A stretch of 64,000 bases of DNA from Riemerella anatipestifer ATCC 11845 = DSM 15868. Its GTDB lineage: Bacteria; Bacteroidota; Bacteroidia; Flavobacteriales; Weeksellaceae. The stretch is taken from assembly GCF_000252855.1 (NCBI RefSeq), contig NC_017045.1:62001-126000 (forward strand), given 5' to 3'. Positions 43,701 through 51,965 of the stretch are shown here, piece by piece; the stretch's first letter is position 1, and every line of letters begins with the position of its first letter. Both the position numbers and the translations under genes were made by a program. The notes below the pieces were generated by a model that was not told the DNA's origin, searched no databases, and saw nothing but the letters and a program-made list of their open reading frames with translations.

Positions 43701-44642
43701 TAAATACTTTGTTCCGTTGCTGTCAGTTTCGTTCAGGTCAAAGTCCATATTAGAAACCTCTATCTCTTGCGAGCCGTTTTCCAAATTGGTAACGCCTGAT
43801 ACTATCCCCTTAAAAGTAGGTTTGATGTCGTCAAAATTTTTAACGCCCTCTTTTAAGCCGAACAATTTTACCTTAGCATCGTCCTGAATATATTCCTTTC
43901 CGTGAGAAATAGGCAATCGCAAACGCTGTGAATAATCTCGGTATCCGCTTTTAATATTATTCGTTGAGCCGAAAACATAAAGACGGGTAATCACATTATC
44001 ATTCACATTTACTCTACTTAAAGAATAAAGCCCATTTCCTTTTCCATATTCAAAGGTTTGGTTTAAAGTTTCGCCTATTTTCTTAATGTTGAGCGTGTAA
44101 GATTTTCTCTCTAAATCTTGCTTGATTTCAAACTCGGTATCGTATTCCTGACATATTTTTTGTAAAACCGCTAAACAGTTTTCATTATTAAAAGTCAGCG
44201 TTTTAGTTTCCGTGTTTTGTGGATATTCACCCAAAACCCAAGTAAAATCTGAAATGGAATTGATATTTGTGATTAGCGTCGTAAGGAAAATGTTTATTTC
44301 TCCCGTTAAAGGAAAATCCGCCGTATTTTGGAAACCTTGAGCGTCCAAGTTGAAATACACCTTATCTCTCAATAAATACTGTACTCCCTCAAAAACTAAA
44401 TCATAGGCATAATACCCTTGCTCCTTTTTTACCTTTGGTGCAGAGTTGAGAGTATATTTTCGGTTTTCATATTCTATATGGTTGCCTACTTGTAAAGCAA
44501 GAGGAGTTTTGCTTTCTACGGTGATGTTTATTACATCTTCTGATAACAAAGATTGTCTATGTTCGGCTTTGGTAACCGAACGCAAAGGCTTCCTATTATT
44601 AAGGTTAAGGGGCTTATCTCCTTGTATGACTATAAACTCCAT
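40749..44642 (-). CDS. Phage tail tip / host-contact protein
   Basis: The 1297-residue protein begins with a region like tail-associated (gp27/endopeptidase-type) proteins (about residues 1-500). Two carbohydrate-binding-like modules follow, each starting with GGRN and ending in a GNKATDWTPAPED motif (near residues 740-850 and 910-1075). The C-terminal part looks like a receptor-binding region. The same module occurs once in the neighbouring distal tail protein. It is the last tail gene before lysis. Confidence 0.85.
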   Translation of the reverse strand: MEFIVIQGDKPLNLNNRKPLRSVTKAEHRQSLLSEDVINITVESKTPLALQVGNHIEYENRKYTLNSAPKVKKEQGYYAYDLVFEGVQYLLRDKVYFNLDAQGFQNTADFPLTGEINIFLTTLITNINSISDFTWVLGEYPQNTETKTLTFNNENCLAVLQKICQEYDTEFEIKQDLERKSYTLNIKKIGETLNQTFEYGKGNGLYSLSRVNVNDNVITRLYVFGSTNNIKSGYRDYSQRLRLPISHGKEYIQDDAKVKLFGLKEGVKNFDDIKPTFKGIVSGVTNLENGSQEIEVSNMDFDLNETDSNGTKYLLNDTPAKLHINKGNLAGYEFELLKNGGYNHATKTFRVKQFTDERGQKFPEAGSVFSFAVGDEVTLLDIALPEQYITNSENKLLEEGQKEYEKQSVNNLKYNLELDPLYLQQIGDGTSIFFKIGDYIRVIDEPLKIDKTTRIVDITRDLLDEYNYKIGIADTYEISFVASLLTDIKDTKTVIKTQEQINRRNYLNGYRNLQELRESVFDVEGYFDSTHIKPESIEANMLSVGAKSQQFALENISLNPNIEGNPARTFISGGKLVHFSLEDDIREWNLLPYSRNDLLNQVYYVYAKCSRGSSNAMWYITTEQIRFDSRSDYYYFLCYLLYTPKDSKREAEAMYGNVFMHGGQITAGRIKSLNGQTYFDLDSGEIAGTIKFKSGNGYVEVGSAIQQAVDAVSVGGRNLVLKSNIEKTGRYNVYDTIYNDNPELIGKEVVFSADIETNEDNDLAIYNSNGTSLVASASSSRRIVSAGKTRISHIFKLAGVNNGQPRRLRFETYSYSNLPYKVSNVKIELGNKATDWTPAPEDVQAEINAVKAKADQLDNLGTMAWQNSVEKAMLGSTIVQGGYIKTELLNASAIVSNGGGATTSQLNSAISSIVVGGRNYIKNASKGYGMFNNNRRVWELTQGEENGVKWVSGTSVNNGNFYISTYFHLLNNISVFTEDLTGQETIQSMEVKPTHDMYIGLWENNRKFCPANVWTKIENSPYNNTRFMGIYAIWNNEGSVPSTAKIYHRNWKLEKGNKATDWTPAPEDLDTLFANLKQGISNMQTSLSDVKNKTDNFSSIQGGLMMANLMSVGSNQANQNAFISGITDEGAMSVRFGAGSNYANKHNAPFRVLDNGKVYGSDMEITGGKIARFNISGNTLSGQGIADPNDYLEIKSSGSILSYKKSLSSGRESYALINNDDSILNGNKNNILRLWGRDVNNYTPYNALSIRADGQYATALNIESGDIRVGGEVGYTGELFLGGVWLTIRKGIITNYS

Positions 44643-45733
44643 AATTCTTCTGCATTGGTTTGTAGGTTAGTAATTTCGTCTATGTTTCCTGATATTGTAA
44701 TATAATGAGTGTCTTCAGGGGCAGGCGTACAGTCAGTTGCGTTGTTGCCTTTTTCCACTTTTACATCTTTAAACCAAACTGTATTGTTGCTAAATACTCT
44801 TAGTATAAAGATGAAATAGGCAGCGTCAGACTGTGTCCTTATTGTGAAGTTCACATATTTATATTCTGAATTAACAGGGAACTCCCTGTAATTATCAGAA
44901 TAAACAGCCGTATAAGTACCATTTTCTTTCATTTCTAATGCGTAGAAAAAGGCAGAACCTATCCCCTTAACAAAGGCTGATATTGTATATTCTGTGTTTT
45001 TCTCACATTTTATATTTTGGTCTATTTGATTGTAATCTTGTCCATCTATTGAGGTTATCTTAACTGCTCTTTCATTAGGTAGAAACTCTGCTTGTGGATA
45101 CCCTTTGCTCCAATGTTCTCCACCGTTTTTAAATTCGGTGTTGCGAGCTAGGTTTCGACCATAAAAACCATAGCCACTTAACTCTCTACTTGGCACCGCC
45201 TTATTGATTGTTATATTCCCCTTTCTTGTTTCGTTTATTCCGTCTATGTTTATATCTACCCAAGATTGAGCATTAAAGGATAATTGCAAATCGCTACCGA
45301 TAAGTTTAAATACTTTTTTGATAGGGTTGGGGTCTTTCATTTTCAAAGTGAAGAACCCCACCATTTTACCCTCTTTAAAGGATTTTTCAAGTTCTACTCC
45401 GCCAGAAAGGTAAACATCAAATACTAAAGCGTTTCCTAAGTATTCTATAACCAACCTCTGTAACCCCTCTTTGTCAAATTCTGACAAAAGGGTATCAAAA
45501 TTGGTTTTCATTTGCGACCAAGTTTCGCCCTCAACCCAACCTTTCAACTCAATTTCTCTCTCGTCGTATTTGGGCTTGGCTAAATCTACCGCTTTGCCGT
45601 GATACTCCGCCCAATCGTAAGACCGTCTAGATTTTAACTTAGGTTTATCCAAAAGCCCTTTGGATTCTGAAATAAATACTCCAAAATCTTTAAAATATTT
45701 GCTATTCAGAATGTATAAAACTTCCTTTGTCAT
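44630..45733 (-). CDS. Distal tail protein-like with one carbohydrate-binding-like module
   Basis: The N-terminal 180 residues of this 367-residue protein resemble distal tail proteins (FGVFISESKGLLDKPKLKSR; SWVDINIDGINETRKGNI). A module from GRNLARNTEF to GNNATDCTPAPED follows. It overlaps the tail-tip gene by 13 bp and the next gene upstream by 4 bp. Confidence 0.78.
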   Translation of the reverse strand: MTKEVLYILNSKYFKDFGVFISESKGLLDKPKLKSRRSYDWAEYHGKAVDLAKPKYDEREIELKGWVEGETWSQMKTNFDTLLSEFDKEGLQRLVIEYLGNALVFDVYLSGGVELEKSFKEGKMVGFFTLKMKDPNPIKKVFKLIGSDLQLSFNAQSWVDINIDGINETRKGNITINKAVPSRELSGYGFYGRNLARNTEFKNGGEHWSKGYPQAEFLPNERAVKITSIDGQDYNQIDQNIKCEKNTEYTISAFVKGIGSAFFYALEMKENGTYTAVYSDNYREFPVNSEYKYVNFTIRTQSDAAYFIFILRVFSNNTVWFKDVKVEKGNNATDCTPAPEDTHYITISGNIDEITNLQTNAEELWSL

Positions 45734-46161
45734 CTTCTAAATATTTTCACTTTAGCATGGTCTTGTTCTTCTACAATAACCTCTGCATTATCCAACACTG
45801 TTACAAATATGATAGCGTTATCTTTCGCCGTGATTTTCGCCTTAGAGTTCCCCCTTAAAATGAGAGAGGAAACACTAAAATCGCCGTAATTCAGCTCAAC
45901 ATTAGAATAGCCGAAAAACGCCATTTTAGACATTGTTTCAACTTTTCCCAAAGCATCTAAGAATAATCCGTATTGCTCTGTTTCTCCTCTGAAATAATGG
46001 AGCATTTTCTCGCTTGGAAAATTGTTTTTTAATGCCCAATCATCACCCTTGAAAAACATTCTACATAATGTCTCCAAAGTAGGATAGCATTTCATTTCAT
46101 TATACCACTCTTCGCATAGCCCTTGCTTTTTAGCTTGTTGTATGATGTCTTGTAGTTTCAT
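45730..46161 (-). CDS. Phage tail-region protein of unknown function
   Basis: A 143-residue protein if started at 46161 (MKLQDIIQQAKKQGLC); the frame reaches 46188 but would then overlap the palindrome of the higBA promoter. The C-terminal half is a run of short alternating beta strands (NVELNYGDFSVSSLILRG, IIFVTVLDNAEVIVEE), like a small beta-helix. Similar proteins occur in Bacteroidota phages. It lies after higBA and before the distal tail gene. Confidence 0.68.
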   Translation of the reverse strand: MKLQDIIQQAKKQGLCEEWYNEMKCYPTLETLCRMFFKGDDWALKNNFPSEKMLHYFRGETEQYGLFLDALGKVETMSKMAFFGYSNVELNYGDFSVSSLILRGNSKAKITAKDNAIIFVTVLDNAEVIVEEQDHAKVKIFRR

Positions 46162-46181
46162 ATTTCGTTTTTTTAAATAAA

Positions 46182-46213
46182 ATTTCATTTTATGAAATAA
46201 TTTCGTACATTTG
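46182..46213 (+). promoter_or_regulatory. higBA promoter and operator
   Basis: ATTTCAT-TTT-ATGAAAT is a perfect 7-bp inverted repeat (46182-46198) just upstream of the -7 element TACATTTG (46206-46213). The start codon lies only 4 nt after that element, so the mRNA may be almost leaderless. The palindrome fits HigA autoregulation. Confidence 0.65.
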
Positions 46214-46217
46214 TCTT

Positions 46218-46511
46218 ATGGTTATTATTTCAAAAGCCCCACTAAAGAGGTATCTAAATGACCGACCTGACCATAGCATAGAGGTTTGGCGTTGGTATCT
46301 CGTTGTAAAAGATGCTGATTGGTCTAATTTCGCAGAAATGAAGCAGTCTTTTAATAGTGTAGACAGTGTAGGCAATGGTCTATTTGTCTTTAATATAAAG
46401 GGCAACCATTGTCGTATTGTTGCTAGGGTTATTTTTGGAGCAAGAACCGTATTTGTAAAATTTGTGGGTACACACGCTGAATATGACAAACTAAACTTTA
46501 AAAAGTTATGA
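46218..46511 (+). CDS. higB: HigB-family mRNA interferase toxin
   Basis: The 97-residue protein matches the HigB_toxin subgroup of RelE-like ribonucleases: WRWYLVVKDADWSNFAEMKQ near residue 25, then VFNIKGNHCRIVARVIF and the C-terminal VFVKFVGTHAEYDKL. It would cut mRNA at the ribosome. It overlaps its antitoxin gene by 4 bp (ATGA) and lies on the plus strand inside the minus-strand tail module. Confidence 0.92.
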   Translation: MVIISKAPLKRYLNDRPDHSIEVWRWYLVVKDADWSNFAEMKQSFNSVDSVGNGLFVFNIKGNHCRIVARVIFGARTVFVKFVGTHAEYDKLNFKKL

Positions 46512-46870
46512 AAATAAACACTAAAAAAGACTATCAACGCTACTTGCAAGAGGTAGACGAATTGATGAAAAAAGGAGAGGAACTTCTGACTTCTACAGAA
46601 CTTAACCGTATTAGTGTTTTGTCTTCTGCTTTGGAGGAGTACGAAGATGCTTTTTATCCCATTGCACAACCTAAAACTCTTCCCGAAATGGTAGAGCTTA
46701 GATTGTTTGAGAAAAAGATGTCTCAAACCGATTTTGCAAAAGTTTCTGGAATAAGCCTTTCCAAAGTGAACCAAATTATAAAGGGAAATCGTAAGGTAGA
46801 TATTCCTTTTGCTAAAGCGGTTTACCAAGTATTGGATATTCCTGCTGATTTTGTACTGTCTCATTCTTAA
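46508..46870 (+). CDS. higA: HigA-family antitoxin with helix-turn-helix
   Basis: The 120-residue protein has an N-terminal helical part (toxin-binding) and a C-terminal helix-turn-helix (MSQTDFAKVSGISLSKVNQI). It pairs with the overlapping HigB toxin and probably represses its own promoter at the palindrome 46182-46198. Its stop lies 2 bp from the tape-measure stop on the other strand, so late transcripts read antisense through the pair. Confidence 0.92.
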   Translation: MKINTKKDYQRYLQEVDELMKKGEELLTSTELNRISVLSSALEEYEDAFYPIAQPKTLPEMVELRLFEKKMSQTDFAKVSGISLSKVNQIIKGNRKVDIPFAKAVYQVLDIPADFVLSHS

Positions 46871-46872
46871 TA

Positions 46873-49800
46873 TCATAATCCTAGTCCTCTAGTGTCGTTA
46901 GATTTTATTTTTGCGTTCATTTCTGCGAGGTCTTTTCTCATTTGATAAAGGTTTCGGGTGTTTTCCTCTATTTTCATTAGGTTAAGTAGCGAAGATTTCG
47001 CAATGTCTAACCCAAAGCCTTGATTTTTCTGTATTTCTGCAACGTGAATACGGATTGCATTAAATTGCCCTGCGAGTATCCCTGCGGTTTCCTCACTCAT
47101 TCCCCTCATTGCTCCCGCCAAGGAGTCCGGGTCTTCAAGTTCTTGGAATCCCTCATAAACATTCGACATCCCTTCCAAAAATTTCCGCCCATTCTCAGAT
47201 ATGGATTGCCACATACTTTTAAGGCTTTCTATCTCCCAATCCTGAAACCCATCAAAACTTCCATTGCCTTTTTCATCAAACCCGGCGTAACTCCTTGCCT
47301 TTTCATAAAATCCCTTCATCTCATCTTGAAGAAACAAATCCAACTGATGCCTCGCTATCCCCCTCAACATATTGTTGAACGCCTTATCCAAATCTTTCAA
47401 ACCATCCTTCCCCCGCAAAAAAGAATCCTCCAACACATCTCCAATTTTGGCAGCCATTTCGGGAATATCGGTTTGAAGAACATCCTTTATAATGCTTTCT
47501 TCAAGGTCTTTAATCGCTCGTTCTGTCGCCTTATACTGGGCGTTGTACTCGTCAATCTTTCCCTGGTCTTTTTTCTTTTTCTGACTTTCCGCATTCTTAG
47601 CGTTTTGTATCGCCTGCTGCTGTTGCCTCAAGTTTTGGATTAGCTCCCGCTGCCCCTTTTGCTTTTGAGATCCGAAAGCCTTATCAAGAGCGTGTGATAA
47701 CTCATCATACGCGTCTTTTAGCTTTCTTATGGCTTGTTCTTGGCGCCTTACCTCCCTTTCTCTTCTCTTATCGCCGTTTAGAGCTTTAAAAATGGAACCT
47801 ATCAACTTCAATCCCGCACTTATCATTCCAGCGATATTTCCAGACGAAATACTTTTTGCTAAATCAAAAGCCGCATTACCGACCGCTGTAATATCCTCGA
47901 TAGCATCTTTTGTAGCATCGTCCATTCCGCCAAAAGCATCTGCTAATTCTGTTACTCCTTGTATGGTAGCGTTGAATATATCCTGTCCTTTTTGCAACTG
48001 TGCATTAAGCAACTGCTTAGCTTTTATGGCTTCTTGTTCGGCATCGGTCATCTTCCTGTAAGCCTCTTGGGCTTGAGGGCTATTTTTACCGAACTTATCA
48101 ACAGTAGCATTATATTCGTCTTGGGCGGTTTTTGCATCTTTATTGGCTTGTACATAGCCTTTAACTCCAGATATAATGCCTGTAAACGGATTATTTCCTG
48201 CCTTTGCTCTTAGCTTATTCAAGGTGTCGTTAAGCTCCCTTAACTCCGTAGGCTCTAGGTTCTGCTCTTTGGCTCTTTTAAAGTCTTCAAAGTTCTTGAT
48301 AACCCTTTCAATGGTACTTTGACTCATATACTCCAAATCAGAGAAAGCCAACGCCCAATCGCCAGATTCTTTAAAAGCGTCCATATCTAATTTGGACTGC
48401 TCTTTCTTATAATGCTTGTCTATCTTTTTCTGCTCTTCTGGAGTGGCATTTTTGTATCTTTCTGTGGCTTTGAGGGCTGTGTATTCTTTTTGTAACTCAA
48501 GGCTTTTTTCTTCGTATGTTTTTTGTTGCTCCAAAAGGTCTCTGTAAAACTTATCGTAGTCCTTTTGGGCTTCCTTTAAAGCCGAAGCATAGGCTTTGTT
48601 TCTCTCTAAATTATCTTCTTCTGTTCCGCCTAGTTGTAAACTTTTGGCTTTTTTAAGTTTATCTATAAGCTCAGCCCCTTTATATTTTTCTTTAAGTTCT
48701 GAAATTCTATCATTAACGCCTTGCATAAAGGTTTCTGTACCATTAGCGTTTTTCAATTCATTTTCAATGAAGATTAAATCTATAGTAGTTTGTTCTGTCG
48801 CTTTTTGAGCTTCTATTAGCCCTAGATAAGCCTTTCTTTTTTCTTCTAAGACTTGGACATAAGATTTGTCCTTTAGGTCAGGAAATAGATTATTTACCGT
48901 ATCCTCATTGATGAGTTCGGGTCTATTCATTCCTATTTGTAAATACTTATCCCTAAGATTGATTCTTCTTTTGAGTTCTGCTAGTTCTTCTTCTGTGGAT
49001 TTTATCCTAAACTCTTCCTCAATTTTAGCTTTAGCTTCATTAAGGACTTTGAGTTCCTCTAGTGCTTTATCCTTAGAAACCACCTGCCCTGTTTCATACT
49101 CTTTTCCATACTTGTCTTTCCCTCTTACCTTAACTTGATAATTTCCGTCTTTGTCTTTAGTGGCTCTTTCTAAAGCATTATTCCAAAGGGAAATACGCTC
49201 TTCTAAATCCTTTATTGAGTTCTTAGAATAAACCTCTGCTAAGGCTTTTTGGTGTGCTTTGGCTTTTTTCTTGGTTTCGTTTGCCGTATTGGATAAACTC
49301 GTTTGTTGTTTTTTAGCTTCTTCTTCCTCTCTTTTTTGCCTATCAGCATTGTATTTGGCAGAAATTCTTTCTTGTTCTTCCGCCATATCTGCAAATACTT
49401 GAGTTTGTTTTTCTGTTTCTTTTTGATACTCCTTTAGGCGTTTATTTACATCAACGAATTGACTAGCCAAAGCCTTTTTATTATCCTCTCCTCTGAATGT
49501 TACAATGTTACTTTTTCCAAACTCATCTCTGCCATAGTTTACAGTTTCATCTTTCCAACCTTCTTTTTTACCCTTTCTGTATTTTTTTAGAATTTCTTCT
49601 TTCTTGTTGATGAGTTCTGCTTCCCCTTCTAATCTCTCTTTTTCTATTTCTTCTATTTTGGAACGAATAGCCCTTGCTTTAGCAGATGCTATGATAGCCT
49701 CACGAAGAGAATTGTATGCATTAGCAGCTTTACCTGCCATAATGATTTCAGCAGATAAGTTTCCAAAATAAGAAGGATATTCATTTTGAAGTCTTTTTGT

Positions 49801-51054
49801 AGCAGCTAATCTTTCCTCCCTTGATTTTTTATCATCTGTTGCAACTTTATATAATTTCCCAAGTGTAGAAATTTCTTCAGTACCCTTTTGGTCTATCTCG
49901 GATAAAGTCTCGCTTAACTCTTTATTTATCTCATCGTATTCATTAGTTATGCCGATTAGTTTTTTTATTTCATCTCCATAGGTTACATAAGTAGTAGCTA
50001 AAAGACCTATTAGAGCTATAATAGCACCTATTGGGTTAGCTGATGTAGTAAGATTAAACAAGGCTTGTGCATCTTTTGCCGTTCTGATTGATTTGGCTAA
50101 CGATAGCCAATTTGATATAGCCTGTTGGGCAATTTGTGCTTTTTGTAATACAGAGGTTACAATTAACGCCGCACGATACGAGCCATAAGTCGCCACTAAA
50201 ATGGTTAAAACATCTATAACATCTTCGTAATGCTCCACCAAATAGGTTGCTCCTTCAATACCGCTATTCAAAAGCCCCTCGCTACCTTCGCCAATCTTAT
50301 TCAGCATTTGGTCAAAAGCGTCTTCCAAATTAGCTACTTTTCCAGATAAGGTTTTGGATTGCTCCTCCACTAGATTAAAGAATAATCCCCCCTCATCGGT
50401 CATATTCTTTATTACCGCTTGAACCTCTGGAAAACCTATTTTTCCTGCAGAAACCATATCTTTAATCTCTGCCTCGCTTTTACCTAATACTTTACCCAAC
50501 TCAGAAAGAATAGGGATGCCCGCATTCATAAATTGGTAAAGGTCGTTGGTCATCATTTTGCCTTGTGCCTTTACTTGCCCATACACGTGAATAAGCTGTC
50601 CCATAGGAACTCCTAGACCAGCGGCAATATTCCCCATTCTTGTAAGGGTTTCTGTTACCTGTTCGGCAGGAACTTGAAATGCTAATAACCTTTTTGCCCC
50701 CTCTGTAACATCGTTAAGACCGAAAGGCGTTTTGGCGGCTAAATCCACCATTTGCCCCATTAACTCATTAGCCTTTTCCTTGCTTTTGAGCATTGTGGAA
50801 AAGGCAATCTCTGTCTTTTGGAACTCGCCCCTAACATTTATTAGTTCACGAGTAAAGCCAATTAATGCTTGTCCAGAAAAATAGCCTGCAATACCAATAG
50901 ATAAATTTTTAAATGAAGTATCCATTTGGCGAGTTTGTTCCTGCGTTTTTTGATTAAGACCTAAAATATCTGCTTGTATCTCCCTTAGGTCTTTACGCCA
51001 TTGGGTCATATCTATTGCTGCTCCAAAAAATAATCCTCCGTTATTGGTATTCAT
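46873..51054 (-). CDS. Tail tape measure protein
   Basis: The 1393-residue protein has the typical N-terminal block (FTRELINVRGEFQKTEIAFS; MNAGIPILSELGKVLG near residues 180-196), membrane-like segments near 290-370, and long coiled-coil stretches. The length would set a tail of roughly 200 nm by the usual rule of about 1.5 angstrom per residue. It is separated from the tail chaperones by the accessory block 51055-54286, which is unusual. Confidence 0.93.
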   Translation of the reverse strand: MNTNNGGLFFGAAIDMTQWRKDLREIQADILGLNQKTQEQTRQMDTSFKNLSIGIAGYFSGQALIGFTRELINVRGEFQKTEIAFSTMLKSKEKANELMGQMVDLAAKTPFGLNDVTEGAKRLLAFQVPAEQVTETLTRMGNIAAGLGVPMGQLIHVYGQVKAQGKMMTNDLYQFMNAGIPILSELGKVLGKSEAEIKDMVSAGKIGFPEVQAVIKNMTDEGGLFFNLVEEQSKTLSGKVANLEDAFDQMLNKIGEGSEGLLNSGIEGATYLVEHYEDVIDVLTILVATYGSYRAALIVTSVLQKAQIAQQAISNWLSLAKSIRTAKDAQALFNLTTSANPIGAIIALIGLLATTYVTYGDEIKKLIGITNEYDEINKELSETLSEIDQKGTEEISTLGKLYKVATDDKKSREERLAATKRLQNEYPSYFGNLSAEIIMAGKAANAYNSLREAIIASAKARAIRSKIEEIEKERLEGEAELINKKEEILKKYRKGKKEGWKDETVNYGRDEFGKSNIVTFRGEDNKKALASQFVDVNKRLKEYQKETEKQTQVFADMAEEQERISAKYNADRQKREEEEAKKQQTSLSNTANETKKKAKAHQKALAEVYSKNSIKDLEERISLWNNALERATKDKDGNYQVKVRGKDKYGKEYETGQVVSKDKALEELKVLNEAKAKIEEEFRIKSTEEELAELKRRINLRDKYLQIGMNRPELINEDTVNNLFPDLKDKSYVQVLEEKRKAYLGLIEAQKATEQTTIDLIFIENELKNANGTETFMQGVNDRISELKEKYKGAELIDKLKKAKSLQLGGTEEDNLERNKAYASALKEAQKDYDKFYRDLLEQQKTYEEKSLELQKEYTALKATERYKNATPEEQKKIDKHYKKEQSKLDMDAFKESGDWALAFSDLEYMSQSTIERVIKNFEDFKRAKEQNLEPTELRELNDTLNKLRAKAGNNPFTGIISGVKGYVQANKDAKTAQDEYNATVDKFGKNSPQAQEAYRKMTDAEQEAIKAKQLLNAQLQKGQDIFNATIQGVTELADAFGGMDDATKDAIEDITAVGNAAFDLAKSISSGNIAGMISAGLKLIGSIFKALNGDKRREREVRRQEQAIRKLKDAYDELSHALDKAFGSQKQKGQRELIQNLRQQQQAIQNAKNAESQKKKKDQGKIDEYNAQYKATERAIKDLEESIIKDVLQTDIPEMAAKIGDVLEDSFLRGKDGLKDLDKAFNNMLRGIARHQLDLFLQDEMKGFYEKARSYAGFDEKGNGSFDGFQDWEIESLKSMWQSISENGRKFLEGMSNVYEGFQELEDPDSLAGAMRGMSEETAGILAGQFNAIRIHVAEIQKNQGFGLDIAKSSLLNLMKIEENTRNLYQMRKDLAEMNAKIKSNDTRGLGL

Positions 51055-51075
51055 TGTAAGTTATCAGTTTACTTA

Positions 51076-51173
51076 CAAATTTACTTTAAGTAGGGGAGGG
51101 TTAAAATAGCAAAATCAGTATGTTATGCGGAAAAATTAAGTTTTTGATTTTAAAACACGCTTTTAAAATCAAA
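51076..51173 (-). promoter_or_regulatory. Late-type phage promoter, copy 1 (tape measure)
   Basis: A 13-bp perfect inverted repeat (TTTGATTTTAAAA and complement, 5-bp spacer, 51143-51173, centre 51158) lies upstream of TAAATTTG on the minus strand (51083-51076). The centre-to-box distance is 75 bp. CTATT starts 26 bp before the box. TACTTAAAG directly before the box is shared with copy 2. The tape-measure start is 22 nt downstream. Confidence 0.72.
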
Positions 51174-51239
51174 GCGGAGGTGTTTTAGTGTAATTTACTT
51201 TTTATATCTTTGCGATATAACTAATTAAAATTTAAAACT

Positions 51240-51641
51240 ATGAAAAAAGCGTTATTGTTTTTTGCCTTGTCCTTGGCAACATTAGGAACTTTTACATCTT
51301 GCTCAAGAGATGATGATAGTACAACGGTAGCCTCTAACCGTTATAATGTTACCGGGAATTGGAGTTTTTCCGAATACAAATCTGATGGCGTGTGGAAAAG
51401 TATGAGTATTCTAAAATACTACATTAACCTCAACGCTGACGGAACGTATACCACTAATTATTTAGGTGTTAAAGATTCAGGAACATATACTTATGATGGT
51501 AAAGATTTAGTTGTAACAAAATCCAACGCCTACGACCCAACCCACATTAGGATTATAAGTATGGAAGGAAATAGTGCTCAAGTAGAACTATTTGACCCTA
51601 AAAATCCATCGGATAAAATTGAATTCAAATTGGTAAAGTAG
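51240..51641 (+). CDS. Lipocalin-like surface lipoprotein (prophage cargo)
   Basis: The 133-residue protein has a lipobox (TFTSC, Cys21) followed by SRDDDS, an acidic pattern like the flavobacterial surface-export signal. The rest (GNWSFSEYKSDGVW, LNADGTYTTNY, GTYTYDGKDLVV) resembles small lipocalin-like lipoproteins. It has its own promoter element TATCTTTG (51205-51212). As a plus-strand gene within the late region it is a typical prophage cargo gene; a role in blocking other phages at the surface is a guess. Confidence 0.78.
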   Translation: MKKALLFFALSLATLGTFTSCSRDDDSTTVASNRYNVTGNWSFSEYKSDGVWKSMSILKYYINLNADGTYTTNYLGVKDSGTYTYDGKDLVVTKSNAYDPTHIRIISMEGNSAQVELFDPKNPSDKIEFKLVK

Positions 51642-51702
51642 TAAACTTCAAAAACAAACCCACGTTGTGAATTGCTTTCAAAATTTGCTATCTTTGTGAT
51701 AG

Positions 51703-51775
51703 TTCGCAACCTCAAAAATAAACCCATTGTTTATCAATGGGTTTTGTGTTTTTGTGAGGCAGAAATTGCTTTTTA
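51703..51775 (+). ncRNA. Putative small RNA of about 70 nt
   Basis: A promoter match (TTG 51665-51667, 21 nt, TATCTTTG 51689-51696) precedes a nested hairpin: AACCCATTG / CAATGGGTT inside CCTCA / TGAGG, then GCAGAAATTGC and a T-run. No reading frame fits. It lies in the 324-bp gap between the lipoprotein and the Abi gene. Confidence 0.45.
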
Positions 51776-51821
51776 TTAGTTGTTATGATATTTTTATGTA
51801 ATAAGCCTATCTATTGAGAAT

Positions 51822-51848
51822 AAAAAAACCTCAGAATAAATCTGAGGT
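51822..51848 (-). terminator. Terminator downstream of the Abi gene
   Basis: On the minus strand ACCTCAGA pairs with TCTGAGGT around a 5-nt loop, followed by seven T. It lies about 118 nt after the Abi stop. Confidence 0.7.
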
Positions 51849-51965
51849 ATACTTATTTTTTTTGAGTGCAGCACTAAAGCATTAAATAATAATGAATAGT
51901 GGGACACTTTTGATAATGCAAATTTACAAAATTATTTTATATACACAAGATAGTTTTATTAAAAA

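Noticed and set aside
43411-43887. 158-residue plus-strand open frame
   Set aside because: Antisense shadow of the tail-tip gene, with no start signals or domain.
46190-46876. 228-residue minus-strand open frame
   Set aside because: It is antisense to higB and higA, both of which have clear family matches; its composition is not protein-like.
47020-47643. 207-residue plus-strand open frame, and smaller ones at 47729, 48596 and 48866
   Set aside because: They are antisense shadows of the coiled-coil tape measure gene.
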